Shown here: in pieces, positions 35,750 to 44,952 of the stretch | Layout: each line of letters begins with the position of its first letter | Position numbering within the stretch: the stretch's first letter is position 1 | From: Pseudomonas sp. StFLB209 | GTDB taxonomy: Bacteria > Pseudomonadota > Gammaproteobacteria > Pseudomonadales > Pseudomonadaceae | Reading direction: 5' to 3' | Length of the DNA: 64,000 nt | Assembly (NCBI RefSeq): GCF_000829415.1 | Contig: NZ_AP014637.1 | Span: forward strand, 3,365,001 to 3,429,000 | Position numbers and translations under genes: made by a program | The notes under the pieces: generated by a model | Told to the model about the DNA's origin: nothing | Database searches by the model: none | The model's input: only the letters and a program-made list of their open reading frames with translations

Positions 35750-36750
35750 CGCGCACTCCTTGGGCTTTTTTTCATCACGTGTTGCTGATCAAGTGTTGTT
35801 TTAATAAGTGTTAATCACGCGGATCGATGCAAGTTGATCAATCAGGTGCTCGCTAACGACGTCCGCGTCCAATACGCGAAAATGTCTTTGAGCCGAATCT
35901 GGATTAGCCGGCTGCCGGGATATCGCAGAACGGATGCAACGCCTGGCGAGTCATTGGCGGGCTGAACGCACCCAAGACCAGAGGGCCAATAGAAAGCCCG
36001 CGTGGTGATTACGCTGCGACCTGGATTGCTTGCTGGCATGGACCATCCTGATGCCTTCCCTGGATTCGTGCCGCTCGCGTAATACCGCTGCGCGACTGTG
36101 ATGTACGGATGGATTGAGTCGAAAGGCTTTTGCTTGGAACCGGCTGCGGATTCAAAGCGGGCTTCACGAGTTCGGAAATGTACTCCGGATCTGATTACGG
36201 TAAAACGAATATTTGGCACATCGCCATCATTTCTTGGGTGCTGTGCTTTTTGTTGCAGATAGCCGTCGATATTGGATCGGGAGAGGGTTGATGCAGGCAG
36301 ACGCTGCGCACGTTTATTCGACGGCGCTATGGCTGGTTTGGTTAATGCGCAGTAGAAGGCAGGGACAGGAAGGTTGCGATGCTTATCGCGAATTGTTGTT
36401 GCTTGTGTCGAAAGGTGCGATCTTGATTTCACTTAGGGGGCGCTGAACCTAACTCTCCCAAAGCTAATTCGAGAATACTCAGGCTGGCTTGACTGCAATG
36501 CTGCCGATCATGCCTTTTCGAGTGGCTGCGCCTTTTTCAAGACGGTTTCTTCTTCGCGACCCAGGCAGTCATTCCGGTGATGCTTAAACAAGGCGCTGGA
36601 GGATGAGGGGCACTGGCGATTGACCATATGCACCGCAACGTTTTTTCTGCAGTTGCTGAAGCGGCCACGCCTAAGCTTGTTCGCGTGTGTTGTGAGGTAG
36701 GGCGCATGCGCCCAGAGCCTATGAGACTTGCTGGGCGCGTTCAAGACGGT
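35750..36750. other. Gene-poor 1-kb region left of the amino-acid island
   Basis: Contains the decayed 3' end of a Bro-N gene at 36307-36393. Other open frames (- 35842-36432, + 36213-36446, - 36508-36744) have no ribosome-binding site, no family match that I can see and composition unlike genes here. The rest looks like degenerate sequence at an island edge. Confidence 0.5.
36307..36393 (+). pseudogene. Decayed C-terminal end of a Bro-N gene (remnant)
   Basis: Bases 36307-36345 read RTFIRRRYGWFG-stop, matching the end of the intact gene at 53652-54185 (RASLWPRWMTGWFG-stop) after a 6-base deletion. The following ~45 bases of 3' flank are also shared, including a final run of 26 identical bases ending at 36393/54232. 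Nothing upstream is recognisable, so this is a fossil. Confidence 0.75.
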
Positions 36751-38415
36751 TTAACGAATGACGGTGCTAGTGAGAACGGGTGGTGTGTCCCCTGCAGTTT
36801 CTGTGAATCTATCTGAGTGCTTCATTGCCTTAGCACCGGTTACTTCCCGTAGCGCAACGCTTTCCTTCAGGTACTGGGTTCGATATCCACTCGATACGCC
36901 CCAGTAGTAAAAAGCTGTAGCGACAAGGGCTACTACCAACATGTCCCAGCCACCAGTCAGGACACCTATTCCACCAAAATCATCGCTTCCGACGTACGAA
37001 AGCAACGCCATGGCTGGCAGATAGAACACTAGCCACAGCGCGGCGCGCAGGTCTTTGGCGAAGCCCTGCCAACCGTTTTTACTTTGGTAGTAAAGGAAGA
37101 TAGGGAGGGCAGCGATCACCAGGAAGATTACATGACCGGTTAGAGGCCATCTTGCCCAGTACAGAACTAAGGATGCACAGATGAATGCAAAAGGGGAGAT
37201 TAATCCCATGGCTTTGAGTTTGATGGGGCGTGCTACGTCGCTAGCGTTTTTGCGCAAAGACATTAGGCTAACTGGGCCGGTCAAGAATGAAATGATGACC
37301 GCGACTGAAATCACCGCAGCGAGGGTTCCCCACCCCCGAAAGAAAAACAGGAACACAAAGGAAACCACGAGGTTGAAAAACATCGCAGGACGAGGCACAT
37401 CATAAATCGGATGCAAACTGCCGAAGATTTTCGGCATCGTGTTGTTTTTCTCCATTGCATAGATCATGCGGGCGGTGGTGGCGGTGTAGATTGAGCCGGT
37501 GCCGGAGGGGCTGACGAACGCATCGAGGTACAGCAGCATCGCCAGCCAGTTCAGGTTAAGAGCCAAGGCTAACTGTGCAAATGGAGAGGTGAAGTCCAGT
37601 CCATGCCACCCTCCTGCAATGCTTGATGGCTCAACAGCCCCAATGAAGGCCACCTGCAGTAGAACATAGACCACCAACGCGATCAGGATGGCTCCCACGA
37701 GTGCGAAAGGGATGCTACGTGTAGGATTACGCGCTTCCCCTGCCAGGCTGACAGGACTTTGAAAACCGTTGAAGCTGAATACGATGCCGCTGGTAGCTAC
37801 TGCAGTAAAAACGGCTGACCAACCGTAAGGTGCAAAGCTGGCGGTTGACGTCATTGCGAAATTTTCAGGATGAAAGCCGCTCCAGATAAGGCAGACACCT
37901 GTCAGCGCCGGGACGACCAGCTTGAAAACGGTAATGGCAGTATTGGTCTTGATGAAAAGCTTGACGCCCCAGTAGTTGAGGAAGAAATAGACGAGCACCA
38001 ATGCGGCGCTTGCAGCAACGCCGAGGTTGGTCAGCTCACCCTTCTCTAGCATTCCCTGTGCCCACGGATATGGCCAGGAGGCCATGTATTGGACGGAGGC
38101 AATCGCCTCGATAGGAATGACTGAAACGATTGAAATCCAGTTGGCCCAGGCGGCCATAAAGCCGACTAGCCCACCATGAGAATAACGGGCGTAGCGAACC
38201 ATACCGCCCGACTCCGGAAACATAGTTCCCATTTCGACGTACGTCAGTGCAATGGCCAGTATGACAACTGCACCGATGACCCAAGCCAATATGGCTGCGG
38301 GGCCCGCGATCATGGATGCGTGCCAAGCACCGAATAACCAGCCTGAGCCGATGATCGAGCCCAAGCCGGTGAACATCAGCGACATCGCGCCGATGTTTCG
38401 CTTTGAGGTGTGCAT
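36751..38415 (-). CDS. APC-family amino-acid permease
   Basis: 554 residues from the ATG at 38415, chosen over the ATG at 38427 because GGAG stands 6 bases upstream. Twelve or more hydrophobic segments with the APC opening IGAMSLMFTGLGSIIGSGWLFGAW and later FSFNGFQSPVSLAGEARNPTRSIP. Likely an amino acid-proton symporter. It is the last gene of the leftward diaminopropionate-related cluster and follows dpaL after 84 bases, so it probably imports the substrate or a product. Its G+C content looks lower than in the flanking core genes. Confidence 0.85.
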   Translation of the reverse strand: MHTSKRNIGAMSLMFTGLGSIIGSGWLFGAWHASMIAGPAAILAWVIGAVVILAIALTYVEMGTMFPESGGMVRYARYSHGGLVGFMAAWANWISIVSVIPIEAIASVQYMASWPYPWAQGMLEKGELTNLGVAASAALVLVYFFLNYWGVKLFIKTNTAITVFKLVVPALTGVCLIWSGFHPENFAMTSTASFAPYGWSAVFTAVATSGIVFSFNGFQSPVSLAGEARNPTRSIPFALVGAILIALVVYVLLQVAFIGAVEPSSIAGGWHGLDFTSPFAQLALALNLNWLAMLLYLDAFVSPSGTGSIYTATTARMIYAMEKNNTMPKIFGSLHPIYDVPRPAMFFNLVVSFVFLFFFRGWGTLAAVISVAVIISFLTGPVSLMSLRKNASDVARPIKLKAMGLISPFAFICASLVLYWARWPLTGHVIFLVIAALPIFLYYQSKNGWQGFAKDLRAALWLVFYLPAMALLSYVGSDDFGGIGVLTGGWDMLVVALVATAFYYWGVSSGYRTQYLKESVALREVTGAKAMKHSDRFTETAGDTPPVLTSTVIR

Positions 38416-38499
38416 GTGGTTCTCCATTTATTTTTTTTATGCGGAGTAAGCCCAAGGCGAGCGAAGCTCGCCTGGGATCAGAGCGCGAATGAGTAGGGA

Positions 38500-39732
38500 T
38501 CAGGCGACGTTGAGCGATTGCCAGGCTTTCTGGCGGCGCAGTACGGCTTCCGCTGGCTCGCCCACCAGCTCGGCATACACCGATGGAGCGGTCGCCCCCT
38601 CCGTGCTGATCAGCAAGATGCGAGATTCGGCATTGATGCCCACGTCTGCGGCAAGGTTTGAAGACTTGAGGATTTGAATAAGGCCAGAGAGGCCAGCTAC
38701 GGCTGATTCGCCGGCTACCAGTGGGATATCCTGATTGTTGCCCTGGGCGAGGATGCGCATGGCGTCGACAGCTGCGCCGTCTTCAATTGTCATGAAGTGG
38801 TCAACGCTTTCCTTCAGGAACTTCCAAGCAAGAGGAGAGGTTTCGCCACAGGCCAGACCAGCCATGACCGAGTCAACAGAACCTTCAGACTTGGCAGCCT
38901 CCCCACTGAGGGCGCTTTGGTACAGGCAGTCAGCCTGTTGAGGTTCAACCATGATGAAGGCGGGACGTTGGGCGCCGTAGACCTCCCAGAAGTAGCTGGC
39001 GATGCCTGCTGCCAACCCACCTACGCCTCCCTGAAGAAACACATGCGTGAAGGCTGATTCGTTAGGGCCTGCCTGAGGCGTTTGCTCAACGATTTCTGCC
39101 GCAATGGTGCCGTAGCCTTGCATCACGTCACGGGGGATTTCTTCATACCCTTCGTAGGACGTGTCCGACACTACTGTCCAATCGTTCTCAATGGCTAAGG
39201 AAGCCGCTTTTTCAACCGATTCGTCGTAGTTGCCCGCAATCCGTACGATCTGCGCACCATAGGTAGCAATCGCTTCTTCACGCTCGATGCTCACATTGGC
39301 GTGAAGCACGATAACGCAACGACAACCGATGCTTTTAGCCGCAGCAGCCAAGCCTCGGCCATGGTTCCCGTCCGTAGCGCTGATGACTGTGAAATCGGCG
39401 AGCGCTTCTTTGTACTCGCCAGACAACAGGCCGTTGGCTTCAAAGCGCTGCTCAGGGAAGACACGCAGGATCAAACGCACCAACGCTATAGGTGCCCCCA
39501 GAGCTTTGAAGCTGCCAAGTTCGGAGCGAGCTGATTCGTCCTTCACCCAAAGCTCACCCACGCCCAAGGTTGTCGCCAGACCAGGGAGTTTTACCAATGG
39601 GGTGGCGCCTGGATTGATCCCTTTCCACTGAGCCAGCCAATTGCGGCTCTCAGCCGCTTTCTCGACGCTCATGGTCTGCTTAAGCTCGTTCGGATAGGCT
39701 TTGCGAGTTGCATTTTTATTAGCGATCAACAT
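38500..39732 (-). CDS. dpaL: Diaminopropionate ammonia-lyase (copy 1)
   Basis: 410 residues, PLP fold-type II. The Schiff-base lysine is K76 in GSFKALGAP; phosphate-binding GGVGGLAAG and ISATDGNHGRGLAAAA are typical. The sequence fits DpaL/YgeX, which converts D- or L-2,3-diaminopropionate to pyruvate and two ammonia. It shares roughly two thirds of residues with copy 2 at 41424-42656. Transcribed toward an APC permease. The 0.5-kb region upstream separates it from the ABC-transporter operon, so it may have its own promoter. Confidence 0.9.
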   Translation of the reverse strand: MLIANKNATRKAYPNELKQTMSVEKAAESRNWLAQWKGINPGATPLVKLPGLATTLGVGELWVKDESARSELGSFKALGAPIALVRLILRVFPEQRFEANGLLSGEYKEALADFTVISATDGNHGRGLAAAAKSIGCRCVIVLHANVSIEREEAIATYGAQIVRIAGNYDESVEKAASLAIENDWTVVSDTSYEGYEEIPRDVMQGYGTIAAEIVEQTPQAGPNESAFTHVFLQGGVGGLAAGIASYFWEVYGAQRPAFIMVEPQQADCLYQSALSGEAAKSEGSVDSVMAGLACGETSPLAWKFLKESVDHFMTIEDGAAVDAMRILAQGNNQDIPLVAGESAVAGLSGLIQILKSSNLAADVGINAESRILLISTEGATAPSVYAELVGEPAEAVLRRQKAWQSLNVA

Positions 39733-40156
39733 TGATTACTCCAAATTACGGGCAAAAGGGGGCCTCGGCTCATACAGGCAGCAGCCGAAGCACTTGGGAT
39801 GACTAACGATTCAGGTTCAAGGGCCGATTCAGCGTGAACATTGGGCTGTGCGTTCGGTAATCACCAATGAGTTGAATTGTTCATGGCGTCTTTAAGGATT
39901 AAATATTCCCAGAACACAGTCTTATTAATTGATCTGGTGAAATAATATCTCGCTGAACGCTCATTTTTGTTTTGTATTCGGTAGCAAAAACGCAAGTCTG
40001 TTCTTCGTTTTCAGCAGTATTTTCACAGATTGCTTGTTTTGCATTTGGATAAAGCTAGGAAGGCTAATCTACCTGGGCTCAAGGGTGAGACCTCCTTCGT
40101 CGATTCCCAGTGACGAATGAGTTTTGAAGGAAATGCTGAGATGAGACGTTTTGGGC
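39733..40156. other. AT-rich region upstream of dpaL copy 1
   Basis: Lies between a probable terminator (40157-40185) and dpaL copy 1. Strongly AT-rich around 39900-40060 and likely to carry the dpaL promoter. No clear operator or structured RNA seen, and no credible gene. Confidence 0.5.
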
Positions 40157-40185
40157 GGGGCTCAGACAGTACTGCTCTGAGCCCC
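40157..40185 (-). terminator. Terminator hairpin behind the ABC-dpaL-M20 operon
   Basis: GGGGCTCAGA (40157-40166) and TCTGAGCCCC (40176-40185) form a perfect 10-bp stem with a 9-base loop, 49 bases downstream of the amidohydrolase stop on the minus strand. Confidence 0.65.
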
Positions 40186-40233
40186 ACTTTCATCGTGGCA
40201 GGGAGAAAAAGCCTGAACGGCTCTGATTCGATG

Positions 40234-41400
40234 TTAGCGCGCGAGGGCTGTGCGTACTACTTCGGCGAAATAACGTGCGCCGGTGGTCAGTACATCATCA
40301 TTGAAATCGTATTTCGAGTTGTGCAAGGGGATTCCGCCAGTGGCATTCGATTCACCATTGCCGATGAACACGAAATTGCCTGGCACGACCTGGAGGAAAG
40401 CGCCAAAGTCTTCGGAGATCATCATCGGATGTACCTCTGCATTGACCTTGTCAGCACCCACAACCTTTGTGGCGGCTTCAACGGCAATCGGTGTGCACTG
40501 TTCCCAGTTCACCGTTGGAGCAAACTCATGCGTGTACTCGAACTCACAGGTGGCGCCGTGCATCTCGCAGATTCCCACACTGATTTCGCGCATACGCTTT
40601 TCAAGCATCGCCTGGACTTCTGGGGCATAGCTACGGGTATCGCCCTTGATCGTCACGTGCGTAGGAATCGCGTTGCGAATACCGTCGGTGATGAACTCGG
40701 TGCAGGAAATGACGGCGGGCACGCTAGGATCGAGGGTACGTGACACGATGGTCTGAAGTGCCAGGACGATTTCCGAAGCGATCACGATAGGATCAATGCC
40801 CATATGTGGTCGCGCGGCATGGGTTCCCTTGCCTTTGATGCTGATGACAAAGTTGTCTTCGCTAGCCATGATGCCGCCTGAGCGCGTAGCGATAGTGCCT
40901 GCAGGCAAACCAGGCATGTTATGCGCCCCAAACAGGGCATCTACCGGGAAGCGATCAAAGAGACCATCGGCAATCATGGCCTTGGCGCCCCGGCCATGCT
41001 CTTCAGCAGGTTGGAAAATAAAGCGAACGGTGCCGTTAAAGTCTCGACTCTCGGTCAGGAGCTTTGCTGCACCCAGGATCATTGTCATGTGACCATCGTG
41101 ACCGCAGGCGTGCATCTTGCCCGCCGTAGTTGAAGCATGATCACGATCCGGAGCATCTTCGTGGATATGCAGAGCATCCATGTCAGCACGCAGACCAATC
41201 ACGCCCGTGCCATCACCTACTGACAAGCTCGCCACGAGACCGGTGCCACCAATACTTCGATGCACCTGAAGTCCCATCTCCTGCAAAGCCGCAGCGACGT
41301 AGTCGGATGTCTGCAACTCCTCAAATCCGACCTCTGGGTGTTGGTGCAGGTGGTGTCGCCAAGTCACCAGTTGCTGGTGCAGTTCATTTTCGTTAATCAC
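40234..41400 (-). CDS. M20-family amidohydrolase (N-acyl amino acid deacylase type)
   Basis: 388 residues using GTG at 41400, preceded by AAGGAGG six bases upstream; the frame extends to a TTG at 41415 that would overlap the site. Metal-binding set: HACGHDGHMTM, PAEEHGRGAKAM, GAHNMPG; substrate-side HAARPHMGIDP and a C-terminal SEDFGAF. This is the hippurate hydrolase/aminoacylase group, which removes acyl groups from amino acids with two zinc ions. It lies 23 bases behind dpaL copy 2 in one operon with an importer, so an N-acyl-2,3-diaminopropionate is a plausible substrate (inference). Confidence 0.88.
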   Translation of the reverse strand: MINENELHQQLVTWRHHLHQHPEVGFEELQTSDYVAAALQEMGLQVHRSIGGTGLVASLSVGDGTGVIGLRADMDALHIHEDAPDRDHASTTAGKMHACGHDGHMTMILGAAKLLTESRDFNGTVRFIFQPAEEHGRGAKAMIADGLFDRFPVDALFGAHNMPGLPAGTIATRSGGIMASEDNFVISIKGKGTHAARPHMGIDPIVIASEIVLALQTIVSRTLDPSVPAVISCTEFITDGIRNAIPTHVTIKGDTRSYAPEVQAMLEKRMREISVGICEMHGATCEFEYTHEFAPTVNWEQCTPIAVEAATKVVGADKVNAEVHPMMISEDFGAFLQVVPGNFVFIGNGESNATGGIPLHNSKYDFNDDVLTTGARYFAEVVRTALAR

Positions 41401-41423
41401 GGGTGCCTCCTTCAATTTTGAAA

Positions 41424-42656
41424 TTACAAAGAGCGATGCCGCTGCCAGTCCTGCTGGCGAGCTAAAACGGATTCGCTTGTTTCGCCGACTAGGGCGCTGT
41501 AGACAGAGGGTGCAGTGGCTCCCTCAGTGTTGATGATCAGTACCTTGGATTCGCCGCTCAGCCCCAGCGTCTTCGCTTCATGAGGCGCCATCGCCAAAAG
41601 TTGCAGTGCCGCCAGACCTGCGACGCCCGACTCGCCAGCGATTACAGGGATATCGGTTGGGCCGCCTTTGGCCAATAACTGCATCGCGCTAATGGCGTTT
41701 TCATCGGAGATGGTCTGGAAGAAATCAATGCTGTTTTCCAGGAAGCGCCATGCCAAGGGTGACGTTTCACCACAAGCCAGTCCGGCCATTACTGAGTCCA
41801 CCGAACCGGTTGCCCTTGATGCCAAACCGTTCACTGCACTCTGGAAAAGACAATCAGCTTGCTGCGGTTCCACCATGACGAAAGTCGGCCTTTTATCCTG
41901 ATAAACCTCCCAGAGATAACTGGCGATCCCTGCGGCCATGCCCCCAACTCCTCCCTGTAAAAAGACGTGAGTAAATGGACACTCGCCAGGCGGTGAGTCT
42001 TGGGTCTGGGCAATGACCTCTTCAGCAATGGTTCCATAGCCCTGCATCACATCGCGAGGCACGGTTTCATAACCTTCGTAGGAGGTGTCCGAGACTACTG
42101 GCCAACCGTGTTTTTTCGATACCTGAGCTGTGTATTCAACGGACTCGTCGTAGTTGCCATCAATACGGACGATGTCGGCGCCAAAGGCGGCGATGGCCAA
42201 CTCTCGTTCTACGCTCACGTTGGCGTGCAGGACGATGACACACTTGCACCCTACGCTCTGGGCAGCGGCTGCAAGTGCTCGCCCGTGATTCCCGTCGGTG
42301 GCGCTCACCACGGTGAAATCACCTAATTCAGCTTTGAATTGACCAGTGATGAGGCCTTTGGGATCAAAAGACTTCTCTGGCATGGTGCGCAGAATTAGCC
42401 TGATCAGAGCGATGGGAGCACCCAGGGCCTTGAAGCTCGCGAGGGGTGATCGAGTTGACTCATCCTTCACCATGAACTGCGCAACCCCTAGCTTCTGTGC
42501 GATGCCAGGGAGGCTCCATAGAGGCGTGGGCGATTTGCTAAGTTGATCCCAATTCGATAACCACTCGCGGGACTGATGGGCAACTTCGACGGACATGACC
42601 GACTTCAAACGTTCCGGGTAGCTTTCCCGACTCGCACGCGGGTTGCAGAACAGCAT
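41424..42656 (-). CDS. dpaL: Diaminopropionate ammonia-lyase (copy 2)
   Basis: 410 residues from the ATG at 42656, with GGAAG upstream; an in-frame ATG lies 24 bases earlier. Lys K76 in ASFKALGAP aligns exactly with copy 1, as do SATDGNHGRALAAAA, TSYEGYETVPRDVMQGYG and LQGGVGGMAAGIASYLWE. PLP-dependent cleavage of 2,3-diaminopropionate to pyruvate plus ammonia is expected. It stands between the ABC ATPase gene and the M20 hydrolase in a tight operon. Two such lyases near each other suggest distinct substrates or isomers. Confidence 0.9.
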   Translation of the reverse strand: MLFCNPRASRESYPERLKSVMSVEVAHQSREWLSNWDQLSKSPTPLWSLPGIAQKLGVAQFMVKDESTRSPLASFKALGAPIALIRLILRTMPEKSFDPKGLITGQFKAELGDFTVVSATDGNHGRALAAAAQSVGCKCVIVLHANVSVERELAIAAFGADIVRIDGNYDESVEYTAQVSKKHGWPVVSDTSYEGYETVPRDVMQGYGTIAEEVIAQTQDSPPGECPFTHVFLQGGVGGMAAGIASYLWEVYQDKRPTFVMVEPQQADCLFQSAVNGLASRATGSVDSVMAGLACGETSPLAWRFLENSIDFFQTISDENAISAMQLLAKGGPTDIPVIAGESGVAGLAALQLLAMAPHEAKTLGLSGESKVLIINTEGATAPSVYSALVGETSESVLARQQDWQRHRSL

Positions 42657-42753
42657 CTTGTCTTCCTTAATTCTTAACACGAGCGTCCATCGGCTCTTGC
42701 ACAGCCGCAGGACGCCAGTAGTGAATGGGGTACCAATGAGGCAATGCCTATGG

Positions 42754-43530
42754 TCAAGCTGTGGCAGTTCGGTACCTGCCTAGGAATTGCCGAACGCGTT
42801 CACTGTCGGAGTTGGTGAAGAATTTTTCAGGGGCAGCGCGCTCGATTACGGTGCCTTTGTCGATGAACACGACTTCGTTGGATACGGCACGAGCGAACTC
42901 CATTTCATGCGTCACGATGATCATCGTGAACCCGTCTTCGGCGAGTGAGCGCATTACGGCCAGGACTTCCCCGACCAACTCAGGATCCAGTGCTGAAGTA
43001 GGCTCGTCGAACAGGATCACCTCCGGATTCATCGCAAGGGCCCGTGCGATAGCAACGCGCTGACGCTGACCGCCTGACAACGACCATGGATAGGCGTCGT
43101 GTTTATGGGACAGTCCCACTTTTTCCAACAACTGAACCGCGTGGTCATGGGCTTCCTTGCGGTCAACCTTCATGACATGAATGGGTGCCTCAGTGACGTT
43201 TTGCAGGACAGTCAGATGTGGCCACAGGTTGAAGCTCTGAAACACCATGGCAGTCCGTGCGCGCATTGCTGCCAGTTCTCGGTTGGACATTGCTTTTCCG
43301 TTGGCGCTTTTCACGCCCATCCGATCACCACCAATGTAGATCTCGCCGCCGTCGGGGACTTCCAGCCAGTTGATGCAACGTAACATGGTGGACTTGCCCG
43401 ACCCGGATGAGCCAAGGACGCTGACTGTCTGACCCCGTTCAACCTTCAGGTTGATGCCTTTGAGAACTTCGATACCACCGAAGTGTTTGTGGAGGTCACA
43501 AACCTCAACGACGGGAGTGTTCTTATTCAT
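42754..43530 (-). CDS. Amino-acid ABC importer, ATP-binding subunit
   Basis: 258 residues. Walker A GSSGSGKSTML, signature LSGGQRQRVAIARALAMNP, Walker B VILFDEPTSALDPE and the H-loop TMIIVTHEMEFARAV. Belongs to the polar amino-acid (HisP/GlnQ) type. Its start overlaps the upstream permease gene by 8 bases, confirming one transcript with both permeases and the binding protein. Confidence 0.93.
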   Translation of the reverse strand: MNKNTPVVEVCDLHKHFGGIEVLKGINLKVERGQTVSVLGSSGSGKSTMLRCINWLEVPDGGEIYIGGDRMGVKSANGKAMSNRELAAMRARTAMVFQSFNLWPHLTVLQNVTEAPIHVMKVDRKEAHDHAVQLLEKVGLSHKHDAYPWSLSGGQRQRVAIARALAMNPEVILFDEPTSALDPELVGEVLAVMRSLAEDGFTMIIVTHEMEFARAVSNEVVFIDKGTVIERAAPEKFFTNSDSERVRQFLGRYRTATA

Positions 43531-44188
43531 GTACTAAACCTCGTTTCTGTGCTCGGCGGCTCAGGCGACGGAGCAATGTCTCTACAACCAGCGTGACTGA
43601 CCAATACAAGGCAATCACAAAGATGAAAGGTGGGAGAGGGACGAAATATTTGGCCTGCACAGCCGACGCGGCAGCTGTTAAGTCCATCAGGGTGATAATC
43701 GACAGAAACGCCGTGTCTTTGAGCAGGCACACGAGTTGGTTACCGAAGAGCGGGCCTGAGCGCATCACCATCTGCGGCAGTAGAATCCGCCAGTACATAG
43801 TTGAGTTGATGAACCCGTGGGCGTACGCAGCCTCAGCCTGGCCTGTCGGCAGAGATGTTCTTGCAGCACGCAGAATTTCGGCAAAGTAGGCACCGTGGTA
43901 GGTAATCAGCGCGAAGAAACCAGCCGACCAGACATCCAGCCTCAGACCAACGTTAGGAAGCCCGTAGTACAGCAGGTACAGGAAGATCAGGAAGGGAAGC
44001 ATGCGCATGAGGTCTAACCCCCAGCGAATGAGCTTTCTTGGGATGTTCTCGGTACCCTCCAGAAGGAACGCCAAGAAGCACGCCAGGATGAAAGCCAGTA
44101 CACCGGATACGCAAAATAGCACCAGCGTATTTTGCAGGCCCTCACCGAACAGGCTCATGTTGTCCCAGATCATTTTAAAACCGTTCAT
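43523..44188 (-). CDS. Amino-acid ABC importer, permease subunit 2
   Basis: 221 residues with five hydrophobic segments and the HisM/HisQ-type EAA loop (PTGQAEAAYAHGFINSTMYWRILLPQMVMRSGPLFGNQ). Starts 8 bases after the other permease and overlaps the ATPase gene. Confidence 0.92.
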   Translation of the reverse strand: MNGFKMIWDNMSLFGEGLQNTLVLFCVSGVLAFILACFLAFLLEGTENIPRKLIRWGLDLMRMLPFLIFLYLLYYGLPNVGLRLDVWSAGFFALITYHGAYFAEILRAARTSLPTGQAEAAYAHGFINSTMYWRILLPQMVMRSGPLFGNQLVCLLKDTAFLSIITLMDLTAAASAVQAKYFVPLPPFIFVIALYWSVTLVVETLLRRLSRRAQKRGLVHE

Positions 44189-44196
44189 GGGCGCTC

Positions 44197-44838
44197 CTAC
44201 ATGGCCAGGCGCTTGGCGCGCGAGTCAGCGATTCGCTGGAATCGGACAAGGCCACCAATGATTAAGATGTACAGCAATCCAGCCGCCAAGATGGGTGGCA
44301 GAGGGTCGTACGTCACGGCTGCGATCCGGTTGGTGACCCGTGTCAAATCAACGATCCCGATCATGGCAATCGCGGGACTGCTCTTCACCAGAAGAGACAT
44401 CTCATTCACCAGACCGGGCAGGCTGGTAGTCATCATCTGCGGCAGCATGATTCGACGAAGCGTGAGTCCTGTCGTCATGCCTGCTGCTTTTGCGGCTTCA
44501 AGTTGCTCTCTGGAAAAGCTGGTCAGCGCTCCCCGCCAGATTTCTGCATTGAAAGCCGTGGTGTTGATGGTCATTGCAGCGATTGCAACGACTCGTGGGT
44601 CTACCTCCCAGCCCATTGATGGCGCGATAACGAAGAGAAAGAGCACCAGCGTCACCATGGGCGTCGCTCGAATCAAGCTAACGTAAACAGCAAGAAACTG
44701 ACTGACTACCGGGATTTTTGCTGCACGAAGCATTGCGACCACAAGGCCCAGAGCGACCCCTAGAACAATTGATATGCCGGAGATCCAGACTGTCGTCCAG
44801 GCGGCGTGAAGCAGAGTGAACCAGTCACTGTCTTCCAT
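44197..44838 (-). CDS. Amino-acid ABC importer, permease subunit 1
   Basis: 213 residues from the ATG at 44838, preferred over 44862 because AAGGAAA lies just upstream. HisM-type permease with EAA loop SFSREQLEAAKAAGMTTGLTLRRIMLPQMM. Heterodimer with the next gene is expected. Confidence 0.92.
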   Translation of the reverse strand: MEDSDWFTLLHAAWTTVWISGISIVLGVALGLVVAMLRAAKIPVVSQFLAVYVSLIRATPMVTLVLFLFVIAPSMGWEVDPRVVAIAAMTINTTAFNAEIWRGALTSFSREQLEAAKAAGMTTGLTLRRIMLPQMMTTSLPGLVNEMSLLVKSSPAIAMIGIVDLTRVTNRIAAVTYDPLPPILAAGLLYILIIGGLVRFQRIADSRAKRLAM

Positions 44839-44952
44839 CGGTATTTCCTTCGACGTGCTCATTGACTTAGGCAGTCGTGCTCAGTCAAAGAGGGATTTCG
44901 ACACAGCATCCCTGCTCGTGCGTCGTCGCTGAGCAGGGGAGTGTGGTTGGCT

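Noticed and set aside
35842..36432. 196-residue open frame in the 1-kb gap
   Set aside because: No family, no ribosome-binding site, composition unlike neighbouring genes; region looks degenerate.
36213..36446. 77-residue open frame over the Bro remnant
   Set aside because: The homologous frame to Bro is different; this frame reads through the fossil in the wrong phase.
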